Shown: piece by piece, positions 1 through 5,447 of the stretch
How positions within the stretch are numbered: position 1 is the stretch's first letter
How the letters are laid out: each line of letters starts with the position of its first letter
NCBI GenBank assembly: GCA_030039575.1
Contig: JASHVH010000099.1
Span: 1-5,447 of the forward strand
Reading direction: 5' to 3'
From: Acidimicrobiales bacterium
GTDB lineage: Bacteria; Actinomycetota; Acidimicrobiia; Acidimicrobiales; Palsa-688
DNA: 5,447 nucleotides
Notes under the pieces: generated by a model
Databases searched by the model: none
Seen by the model: the letters and a program-made list of their open reading frames with translations, nothing else
What the model was told of the DNA's origin: nothing
Position numbers and translations under genes: made by a program

Positions 1-1422
1 CCCCGGGTCGTGGTGGAACATGGGCCACGAGCCAGCGCCGACCGCCAGGGCCCCGTTGGAGCCGGGGATCTCGTAGTGCTTTATGACGCCCTGATTGGTG
101 CCGTTATAGCCGGCGATGGTGATCCCGGCTGTGCCATTGGGGTCGTCGGTGACCAGCGGCGAGTTCTGGAACCCGAGGGTGCTCCCGAGCACGGTGACCT
201 CGGCGCCGGTACGGCCGTCCAGTACCTCGACGCCCTGGGTCGTGGGCACGAGAAGATCCTGGTAACCGGCACCAGTAAGGTCTGCGGTGACCACTGACCC
301 GATTACCCGTCCCACGACCGGCTGGTGCCAAATGGTGGCGCCAGTGGCCCCGTTCAGCACCCATACCGAGCCCCCGGTGGTGGTGTCAGTGCCCTCGACC
401 ACATCGAGTTGGGTACCGCCTTCGACGGCCGCCACGGCTGGGCTCGACCTCGTGAGCCCGTCGAGAGTGTCGGACCAGACCAGGCCAAGGCGGGTTGTGA
501 ATGCTTTCACGGTGTCCGTATCGCTGGCACCCGGGTAAAAAGAACCGGTCCCGACCACGATGCCGGGAGCCCCCCCGGCCAGGAAGTCCCCGATAGCTGG
601 CGAAGAGTCAACCTCCTGGTTGGTGTCGTAGCGATAGATCTGCGCTCCCTGAGCGTTGATGATGCGCAGGATGCCCCCGGCCGAGTAGCTCACGCCGAGA
701 GCGGACCCGGCGCTCGAAGCGCCTCCCACCACCAGTTCTTGCTGCCCGGTGCCGTAGAGATCCCCGACCGCAGCCGTGGAAAACACGCTGTCGGCGGTGA
801 AAAGTGGAAAACCGGGGAGGACAGAGCCGTTCGAGGCATTGAGGGCGTAGGACTGCTGGTCTAAGGACCCGGCGAACACGTCTGGGACGCCCTGCAGGTC
901 GGCCACCGTGAGGGAAGCCTGCACGGCGGCCGCCGGGTGGTTGTCACTGGCCGGGTCGGTCACCCGGGTTAGCCACAGCAGTTTGCCGTTCGGACCATAG
1001 GCCGCGTACCCACCCACGTCCGGCTCTTGCGCGTTGCCCATACCCACGAAAACGGAGTCCAACGTGGCACCGCCAACCGCAGCCACGGAAGGGGTGGAAT
1101 CGATCGGCGCCCCTCCGTCGGAAACCGGCCACCCCACAACGGGCGACCCGTCAGCCAGGTGGAAGGCGAAGAGGTTCCCGCCCCTGTCCCCTACCACCAC
1201 CGCCGGCCCCAAGGTGTCGAGGTTGGCGACGACCGGGGAGGACTCGGCGATCGGGGCCCCTTTGTCTTGCAAAAACGGGCCGGCCGTCCAGCGCAGGACG
1301 AAGTTGGCCGCCGACAGGGTCGGCTGGGCACCGGCTATCCCGACCGGCCCGACGGCAATGAGCGCGCTCGTACCCAGGCCAACTAGCGCGGCGGCACACC
1401 GGGCTCGGAGGGGCTGGCGCAC
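1..1422 (-). CDS. Secreted FG-GAP/VCBS/PQQ-like beta-propeller protein (C-terminus cut by window edge)
   Basis: The frame is open for 474 codons from GTG 1422 to base 1. Residues 2-8 carry three arginines. A hydrophobic stretch follows (about 10-31), ending in A-G-A before Q33, a typical signal peptidase I site, so export is predicted. From residue 61 on there are eight repeats of about 45-60 residues. Each opens with a variant of S-[ST]-P-x-[VI]-x-x-[DN], with the third position at residues 63, 111, 171, 217, 275, 328, 377 and 422. Next comes an FG-GAP/VCBS-like turn (best case D381-L-T-G-A-G-Y-Q-D389), then a hydrophobic strand and a 'lxxxdG' strand. This indicates a beta-propeller of about eight blades. 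It ends in S465-W-P-M-F-H-H-D-P-G474, a motif common in such proteins. I chose GTG 1422 because an AGG lies 9 bases upstream and it leaves a normal signal peptide. In-frame TTG 1431, TTG 1458 and GTG 1515 are alternatives. The ligand and role are unknown; a surface or binding function is inference. Confidence 0.9.
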   Translation of the reverse strand, partial: MRQPLRARCAAALVGLGTSALIAVGPVGIAGAQPTLSAANFVLRWTAGPFLQDKGAPIAESSPVVANLDTLGPAVVVGDRGGNLFAFHLADGSPVVGWPVSDGGAPIDSTPSVAAVGGATLDSVFVGMGNAQEPDVGGYAAYGPNGKLLWLTRVTDPASDNHPAAAVQASLTVADLQGVPDVFAGSLDQQSYALNASNGSVLPGFPLFTADSVFSTAAVGDLYGTGQQELVVGGASSAGSALGVSYSAGGILRIINAQGAQIYRYDTNQEVDSSPAIGDFLAGGAPGIVVGTGSFYPGASDTDTVKAFTTRLGLVWSDTLDGLTRSSPAVAAVEGGTQLDVVEGTDTTTGGSVWVLNGATGATIWHQPVVGRVIGSVVTADLTGAGYQDLLVPTTQGVEVLDGRTGAEVTVLGSTLGFQNSPLVTDDPNGTAGITIAGYNGTNQGVIKHYEIPGSNGALAVGAGSWPMFHHDPG

Positions 1423-1602
1423 TCGTACCAACCTGGCAGGACGGGGTGGCCTAGGCAAGTCGCTCGTGGTAGAGGGCCATGACAAGGGGAGGTGGGCTGC
1501 GACAGGGACAATCACAGGTGGAGGCACGGGACCGATGCCTTATGTTGGACGTAGCGCCCCGTTCAGGCCGTGTGGGCCAGGCGGACGCACCGCACCCGGG
1601 AT
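1423..1602. promoter_or_regulatory. Divergent intergenic region between propeller and channel genes
   Basis: These 180 bases separate two outward-facing genes, so both promoters should lie here or just inside the flanking genes. I could not find a convincing -35/-10 pair. TATGTT at 1541-1546 resembles a -10 box on the plus strand, but the bases 17 upstream (GTGGAG) match a -35 box poorly. No strong inverted repeat is visible. On the minus strand, ATG 1480-1478 starts a reading frame that stops after nine codons and is not the propeller start. Some of this region would be coding if the propeller gene began at TTG 1458 or GTG 1515. Confidence 0.4.
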
Positions 1603-2355
1603 ATGAACAAAGCACGCGTCGAAGCCTTCAGCGACGGAGTGTTCGCCTTCGCCATCACCCTGCTCGTCGTCACTATTGCGCAGCCGGAGGACTACCGTCA
1701 CCTCGCCCATGACCTGGCGCACCGGTGGCCTTCCCTGGCCGCTTACGTCGTCAGCTTCACCGTTATCGGGATCATGTGGCTGAACCACCATTCCGTCTTC
1801 GGCCATTTCAGGCGGGTGGACCGCGGGCTCGTCTACCTGAACCTGGCCCTGCTCATGACGGTTGCCTTCCTGCCGTTCCCTACCGGGGTCCTGGGCCAGG
1901 CACTGGCCCGGGGCCAGGGCGAACGGACCGCCGCCGTGGTGTACGGCGTCACGATGACCGCTAACGCGTGCGCCTGGACAGCGCTGTGGCTCTATGCGTC
2001 GCACGACCGCCGGTTGCTTCGTAGCACATTCCCCGAGCCGGAGCGGCGGGTATCGACCCTCCTGTTCACGATGGGGAGCGTCGTATATACCCTTTCGGTT
2101 GGGGTCGCCTTCCTGAATGCCTACGCCTTCCTGGCCCTGCAGGCCGTTTTGGCCATTTATTACGCTTTTGACCCGTTATCGAGACGGGCCGGTCTGGCGC
2201 CCGTCACCACCGGGGAGGCGGACGACGGGGACGAAACCGGACAGGGGGCGGGAGTGAACACAGAGGCACTACGTAAAGAGGGGGCAGATGGCGGAAAGCC
2301 TGACGGCCAGCCTCGCCAGCAATGGACGCTTACTGGCGGCCCCGACGACGCGTGA
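1603..2355 (+). CDS. TMEM175-family (DUF1211) potassium channel
   Basis: This 250-residue membrane protein begins M-N-K-A-R-V-E-A-F-S-D-G-V-F-A-F-A-I-T. That matches the TMEM175/DUF1211 first-helix signature R-x-x-A-F-S-D-G-V-[FY]-A-[IF]-x-I-T. In this family the helix lines a potassium-permeable pore closed by rings of bulky hydrophobic residues. Six hydrophobic segments are visible at about 8-26, 44-62, 76-97, 110-131, 152-172 and 174-190. W59-x-x-H62-H63-x-x-F66 after helix 2 also fits bacterial members. Bacterial single-repeat proteins are about 200 residues and assemble as tetramers. Here an extra hydrophilic tail (about 196-250), rich in Gly, Asp, Glu and Gln, follows. ATG 1603 was chosen because the family signature starts within four residues. 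GTG 1570 would add 11 Arg-rich residues. Neither start has a good ribosome binding site, so leaderless translation is possible. Family assignment is strong; ion selectivity is inferred. Confidence 0.92.
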   Translation: MNKARVEAFSDGVFAFAITLLVVTIAQPEDYRHLAHDLAHRWPSLAAYVVSFTVIGIMWLNHHSVFGHFRRVDRGLVYLNLALLMTVAFLPFPTGVLGQALARGQGERTAAVVYGVTMTANACAWTALWLYASHDRRLLRSTFPEPERRVSTLLFTMGSVVYTLSVGVAFLNAYAFLALQAVLAIYYAFDPLSRRAGLAPVTTGEADDGDETGQGAGVNTEALRKEGADGGKPDGQPRQQWTLTGGPDDA

Positions 2356-2363
2356 GAGCCGGG

Positions 2364-2381
2364 CGCCTAAGCTCTTAGCCG
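2364..2381. repeat. Imperfect inverted repeat in the channel-amidohydrolase gap
   Basis: CTAAG (2367-2371) and CTTAG (2374-2378) are exact inverted arms around a 2-base centre. The dyad extends outward by two more pairs beyond one mismatch (2364/2381 and 2365/2380 pair; 2366/2379 do not). The loop is too short for a good RNA hairpin, so if it matters it would be as a DNA operator half-site pair. It may be chance. Confidence 0.35.
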
Positions 2382-2400
2382 GTCAAAGACAACCAGCGAG

Positions 2401-2420
2401 CGGTCCCGGGCCCGGGACCG
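2401..2420. promoter_or_regulatory. Perfect 20-base palindrome upstream of the amidohydrolase ribosome binding site
   Basis: CGGTCCCGGGCCCGGGACCG is its own reverse complement over all 20 bases. Symmetry stops at the flanks (G2400 and G2421 do not pair). As RNA it can fold into an 8-base-pair stem with a GGCC loop. It ends directly before GGAAGG (2421-2426), the likely Shine-Dalgarno sequence of the amidohydrolase, and begins 45 bases after the channel stop codon. It could be an operator for a dimeric regulator, a leader hairpin affecting translation or mRNA stability, or part of a terminator for the channel gene. The last is less likely because no T-run follows. Its presence is certain; its function is inferred. 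Confidence 0.6.
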
Positions 2421-2426
2421 GGAAGG
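2421..2426 (+). promoter_or_regulatory. Ribosome binding site of the amidohydrolase
   Basis: GGAAGG lies 6 bases before GTG 2433 and 12 bases before the alternative in-frame ATG 2439. The spacing favours the GTG start. The site abuts the 20-base palindrome, so folding of that hairpin could change its accessibility. Confidence 0.65.
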
Positions 2427-2432
2427 TCGGGG

Positions 2433-3647
2433 GTGAAAATGGCGAGGATCCTGTTCCGAAATGGTTCGGTGTTCGACGGCACCGGGGCGCCGCCGGCCCC
2501 AGCGGACGTCGTCGTCGAGGGTGGGCGCATCGTCGACGTGGCGGTCGGCCTCGACGGTGATGAAGACGTCGACCTCGGCGGCCGGACGCTGCTGCCGGGC
2601 CTGTTCGACTGTCATGTGCACTTCACCATGAGCGGCGAGCTGGACCTGGTGAAGCTCATGATGCGCCCATTTTCCCTCAGGTATTTCGAGGCTGTGGTCA
2701 ATATGGAGGCAACCCTTCGGACCGGTATAACGTCAGTACGAGAGGCGGGCGGGTCTGACCTCGGCGTGAAAACCGCCGTGTCCAGCCGCTTGGCGCGTGG
2801 GCCACGCATGCAAATTTCGATAGTAATGCTGAGCCAGACCGGTGGCCACGGTGACGACACCATGCCCTCCGGTGGTTGCCCATTCTGGCAGGCGCCGTTC
2901 CCGGGCAACCCCAAATGGTCGGTCGACGGCCCCGACGAGATGCGTAAGCAGGTCAGGGAACTCGTGAGGGAGGGAGCCGACGTCATCAAGGTGGCCACCT
3001 CGGGCGGGGTGCTGTCGCCGAGGGACGACCCTCGTCACGGTCACTTCCGCGACGACGAACTGTCGGTATTGGTGGCCGAAGCCACGGCCGCGGGGATCTA
3101 CGTCATGGCCCACGCCCAGGCCACTGAGGGGATAAAGGCGGCCATCCGTAACGGCATCCGCTCAATAGAGCACGGGGTGTACCTCGATGACGAGGCCATC
3201 TCGATGATGCTCGAACGAGGCACCTGGCTGGTGCCCACGTTGTCGGCACCGCGGGCGGTGCTCGCCGCTTCGGAGGCGGGCACCCGGATAGAAGAGTCCG
3301 TGCTCCAGAAGGCTTACGACGTCCTCGAGGTCCATATTGCGTCGTTCCGCCGGGCGGTCGAAGCCGGCGTAAAGGTCGCCATGGGGACCGACAGCGGGGT
3401 CGGCCCGCACGGCCGCAACCTGGACGAGCTGGCGCTCATGGTCGACAACAGCGCCATGTCCCCACTGGAAGCGTGGGTCGCCACTACCTCCGCCGCCGCC
3501 GCGCTGTGCGGCGTGGACGACCGGCTCGGCAGCATTTCTCCGGGCAAGCTGGCCGACCTCACCGTGATAGAAGGAGACCCGCACGACCTCGACAAGCTGG
3601 GCGAGCGGGTTTGGGGGGTGTGGAAAGAAGGTGCCCGGGTGGTCTAA
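2433..3647 (+). CDS. Metal-dependent amidohydrolase (imidazolonepropionase-like / prolidase-like)
   Basis: This 404-residue protein has the full amidohydrolase-superfamily layout: a small beta-sandwich formed by both ends around a metal-binding TIM barrel. Visible ligands are H61-V-H63 after strand 1 (in L-P-G-L-F-D-C-H-V-H), K186 in A-D-V-I-K-V-A-T-S-G-G (probably the carboxylated bridging lysine), H227 in M-A-H-A-Q, H247 in I-E-H-G-V, and D320 in M-G-T-D-S-G. T136-G-G-H139-G and H326-G-x-N-x-x-E-L match a subgroup that includes bacterial Xaa-Pro dipeptidases and enzymes cleaving N-acyl or peptide-like amides. The C-terminus has the usual L-G-S-I-x-P-G-K-x-A-D-L (365-376). Length is normal and there is no signal peptide, so it is probably cytoplasmic. 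GTG 2433 is preferred because of the spacing from GGAAGG. The hydrolase class is secure; the substrate cannot be read from sequence, and carboxypeptidase, prolidase or lactonase-like activity are all possible. Confidence 0.93.
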   Translation: MKMARILFRNGSVFDGTGAPPAPADVVVEGGRIVDVAVGLDGDEDVDLGGRTLLPGLFDCHVHFTMSGELDLVKLMMRPFSLRYFEAVVNMEATLRTGITSVREAGGSDLGVKTAVSSRLARGPRMQISIVMLSQTGGHGDDTMPSGGCPFWQAPFPGNPKWSVDGPDEMRKQVRELVREGADVIKVATSGGVLSPRDDPRHGHFRDDELSVLVAEATAAGIYVMAHAQATEGIKAAIRNGIRSIEHGVYLDDEAISMMLERGTWLVPTLSAPRAVLAASEAGTRIEESVLQKAYDVLEVHIASFRRAVEAGVKVAMGTDSGVGPHGRNLDELALMVDNSAMSPLEAWVATTSAAAALCGVDDRLGSISPGKLADLTVIEGDPHDLDKLGERVWGVWKEGARVV

Positions 3648-3671
3648 GGCCCCCCGGCCATGCTGGTACTT
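3648..3671. other. 24-base gap between convergent genes
   Basis: The amidohydrolase stop TAA (3645-3647) and the glycosidase stop (complement of 3672-3674) face each other with only 24 bases between. The gap contains GGCCCCCCGGCC (3648-3659), whose GGCC ends can pair into a 4-base stem. No T-run follows on either strand, so I do not call an intrinsic terminator. Transcripts from the two genes may overlap at their 3' ends. Confidence 0.6.
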
Positions 3672-5447
3672 TCAGGCCCCTACTGACTGGCGTGAGCGCG
3701 TCGCCGTGCCCACGATCCGGCCCATGCCCCCGGCGATCACGTCGCTGGCCGTGAAGCGCCGGGAGAGCAACGGGAGCAAGGCTACCGTGCCGGTCCAACC
3801 AGTTTGGTGACTGGCACCTATACCCGCGCCGTTGTCGCCGTGGAAGTACTCGTAGAAAAGAAGCAGGTCACGCCAATAGGGGTCGTTTTGCAATACCGAC
3901 TGGCCGCCGTGGACCGGGCGTTCTCCATCTGGGCCGCGGGTAAATATGCTCGTGAGCCGGTGGCTGATCTCCTGTGCCACCTCGTACAGGTTCATGAGTT
4001 GCCCTGACCCGGTCGGGCATTCGACCCTGAAGTCATCACCGGCGTAGGCGTAGATATTGAGCAGCGCCCGCAGCAAGATCAGGTTTATAGGGAACCACAC
4101 CGGGCCTCGCCAATTGGAGTTGCCCCCGAACATCCCGGTATCCGACTCGGCGGGCAGGTAACTGACGCTGTACTCCTGCCCGTGCACCGTAAAGGTGTAC
4201 GGGTGTTCCTTGTGGTACCGGGATACCGAGCGGATCCCGTGCGGGCCGAGGAACTCGTCCTCGTCGAGCATCCGGGCCAGGATCCTCCGCAGGCGCTGCT
4301 CGTCGAAAAGGGCGAAGAGGACCGGGCCCGTTTCCCGGATCTGACGGCCCCTGCCAAATAAGGCTTCAACCACCGCCGGGTGACGATAGAGGAAAGAAAC
4401 GGCTCTATCGACCAGTTCGGGGAACTCGGTGCGCACCGAGGCGGGGATCACGGTGGCGGCGGCCAACGGCATCAGCCCGACGACGGACCGCACCTTCAGC
4501 GGGACGGCACTGCCGTCCGGGCGGCGCAGGAGGTCGTAGTAAAACCCGTCTCCTTCGTCCCACAGGCTGACCCCGTCCGGGCCCACGTGCATGGTGGCGG
4601 CCGCGATCCAGCAGAAGTTCTCGAACAGTGCCAATGCTTGTTCCATGTAGACGGGGTCCTCGCGTGCCAGTTCGAGGGCGATCTGCATCATGTTCTGGGT
4701 GCACAGCGCCATCCACGCTGTGCCGTCCGCCTGGTCGATGTGGCCGCCGGTGGGCAACGGCGCGCTGCGGTCGAAGACGCCGATATTGTCGAGCCCCAGG
4801 AACCCGCCCTGGAAGACGTTGCGCCCGTCCACGTCCTTGCGGTTGAGCCACCAGATGAAGTTCCTCATCATTTTCTGGAAGGACTGTTCCAGGAAAGCCC
4901 GGTCGCCCGTGCCGGTCCTGGCCTTCTCGATCTCGTATACGAAATACGTGGCCCAAGCGTGCACGGGCGGGTTCACGTCGCTGAAGTTCCACTCGTAAGC
5001 AGACAACTGGCCGTTGGGGTGCAGGTAACGCCGGTCGAGCAGCAGTGCGAGCTGTTGCTTGGCGAAACCACAGTCGACGATGGCTAGCGCAACGGCGTGA
5101 AAAGCCAGGTCCCACGCCGCGAACCACGGGTACTCCCATTTATCGGGCATCGAGATGACGTCCTCGGCCAGCAGGTGCCGCCACTCTTCGTTGCGCAGCC
5201 GGCCTCCCATTTCAAAGGGGTCCACGCCATGTTCGGACAGCCAACGCCCGACATCGAGGCCGTAATACTGCTTGGACCAAAGCATCCCGCCCAGTGCCTG
5301 GCGGATGACCAGCCTCTCGTCTTCGTCGTGGTCGACCTCCAGCAACTCCTCCCAGAAAGCCTCGGCCTCCCGCCGCCGTTCGTCCATCACGTGGTCGAAA
5401 TCAGCGAACGGCGCGCTGGCCGGCCCGGTGCCCGGGCCCTTGGCCAG
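3672..5447 (-). CDS. GH63/MGH1-like glycoside hydrolase ('glucosidase'), N-terminus cut by window edge
   Basis: The frame is open from base 5447 to a TGA at 3674-3672, giving 591 residues. GTG 5390 is unlikely to be the start: the 19 codons upstream are open and include a P-F-A-D-F-D-H stretch leading straight into the conserved region. The family's full proteins are, from memory, roughly 850-900 residues, so about 300 N-terminal residues lie outside. The visible part is the helical (alpha/alpha)6-barrel catalytic domain. Conserved blocks include P-D-K-W-E-Y-P-W-F-A-A-W-D (101-113), Y-E-W-N-F-S-D-V-N-P-P (151-161), G-G-F-L-G-L-D-N-I-G-V-F-D-R-S (214-228), A-D-G-T-A-W (240-245), N-W-R-G-P-V-W (445-451), Y-E-Y-F-H-G-D (532-538) and H-Q-T-G-W-T-G (547-553). 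Family members act on alpha-linked glucosides or related small sugars such as glucosyl- or mannosylglycerate; the substrate here is unknown. Acidic candidates for catalysis are D241 and E533, an inference from conservation. It is convergent with the amidohydrolase. Confidence 0.93.
   Translation of the reverse strand: MAKGPGTGPASAPFADFDHVMDERRREAEAFWEELLEVDHDEDERLVIRQALGGMLWSKQYYGLDVGRWLSEHGVDPFEMGGRLRNEEWRHLLAEDVISMPDKWEYPWFAAWDLAFHAVALAIVDCGFAKQQLALLLDRRYLHPNGQLSAYEWNFSDVNPPVHAWATYFVYEIEKARTGTGDRAFLEQSFQKMMRNFIWWLNRKDVDGRNVFQGGFLGLDNIGVFDRSAPLPTGGHIDQADGTAWMALCTQNMMQIALELAREDPVYMEQALALFENFCWIAAATMHVGPDGVSLWDEGDGFYYDLLRRPDGSAVPLKVRSVVGLMPLAAATVIPASVRTEFPELVDRAVSFLYRHPAVVEALFGRGRQIRETGPVLFALFDEQRLRRILARMLDEDEFLGPHGIRSVSRYHKEHPYTFTVHGQEYSVSYLPAESDTGMFGGNSNWRGPVWFPINLILLRALLNIYAYAGDDFRVECPTGSGQLMNLYEVAQEISHRLTSIFTRGPDGERPVHGGQSVLQNDPYWRDLLLFYEYFHGDNGAGIGASHQTGWTGTVALLPLLSRRFTASDVIAGGMGRIVGTATRSRQSVGA

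Noticed and set aside
325..864. Plus-strand open frame of 179 codons opposite the propeller gene
   Set aside because: It is antisense to a frame with a signal peptide and eight repeats. Its own translation is rich in Arg, Gly and Pro with no recognisable domain, typical of a shadow frame in high-G+C DNA.
1478..1480. ATG on the minus strand as the start of the propeller gene
   Set aside because: It is in a different frame and reaches a TAG after nine codons.
1034..1606. Plus-strand open frame of 190 codons running into the channel start
   Set aside because: It overlaps the propeller coding strand antisense and has low-complexity composition with no family resemblance.
1540..2004. Minus-strand open frame of 154 codons over the channel gene
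   Set aside because: It is antisense to the conserved TMEM175 signature and helices and has no recognisable motif.
2288..2560. Plus-strand 90-codon frame starting at ATG 2288 after AGAGGGGG
   Set aside because: The ribosome-binding-like sequence is attractive, but the frame overlaps both the channel tail and the conserved start of the amidohydrolase. Its product ends as an Arg-rich shadow of the amidohydrolase frame.
3648..3659. GGCCCCCCGGCC as an intrinsic terminator
   Set aside because: The stem is only four base pairs and no T-run follows in either direction.
4380..5087. Plus-strand 235-codon frame inside the glycosidase
   Set aside because: It is antisense to highly conserved glycosidase blocks; its length is explained by high G+C content.
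4405..5139. Minus-strand 244-codon frame in a second frame of the glycosidase
   Set aside because: It is very Arg- and Pro-rich and shifted by one frame from the conserved protein, with no motif of its own.
1..5447. CRISPR array, tRNA, insertion sequence, prophage or defence-system signature
   Set aside because: I saw no regularly spaced direct repeats, tRNA-like cloverleaf, transposase motif, terminal inverted repeats or defence-type domains anywhere in the window.

Overview
The window is G+C-rich, and its coding frames strongly favour G or C in third codon positions. GTG starts occur and there are no introns. This suggests a high-G+C bacterium, most likely an actinobacterium (Acidimicrobiia-like lineages are one possibility). 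No rRNA or marker gene fixes the taxonomy.

There are four protein-coding genes. (1) 1-1422, minus strand: a secreted beta-propeller protein with an N-terminal signal peptide and eight FG-GAP/VCBS/PQQ-like repeats. It has no stop in the window and leaves it at base 1, just after a W-P-M-F-H-H-D-P-G motif. (2) 1603-2355, plus strand: a six-helix TMEM175-type (DUF1211) potassium channel with a hydrophilic C-terminal tail. It is divergent from gene 1 across a 180-base intergenic region. (3) 2433-3647, plus strand: a binuclear-metal amidohydrolase of the imidazolonepropionase-like/prolidase-like group with a complete set of metal ligands. A perfect 20-base palindrome lies directly before its ribosome binding site. 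(4) 3672-5447, minus strand: the C-terminal 591 residues of a large GH63/MGH1-like glycoside hydrolase (usually annotated 'glucosidase'). It converges on gene 3 with only 24 bases between the stop codons, and its N-terminal part lies beyond base 5447.

The genes do not form an obvious pathway. The channel and amidohydrolase are co-directional with a 77-base gap and could share a transcript, but the palindrome in that gap may separate or regulate them. The propeller is probably exported, the channel is in the membrane, and the amidohydrolase is predicted to be cytoplasmic. The glycosidase's location is unknown because its N-terminus is missing. I see no CRISPR array, tRNA, rRNA, insertion sequence, integrase, toxin-antitoxin pair or recognisable defence system, and no convincing evidence for a new multi-gene system. 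The observations most worth following up are the eight-repeat secreted propeller and the palindrome upstream of the amidohydrolase.
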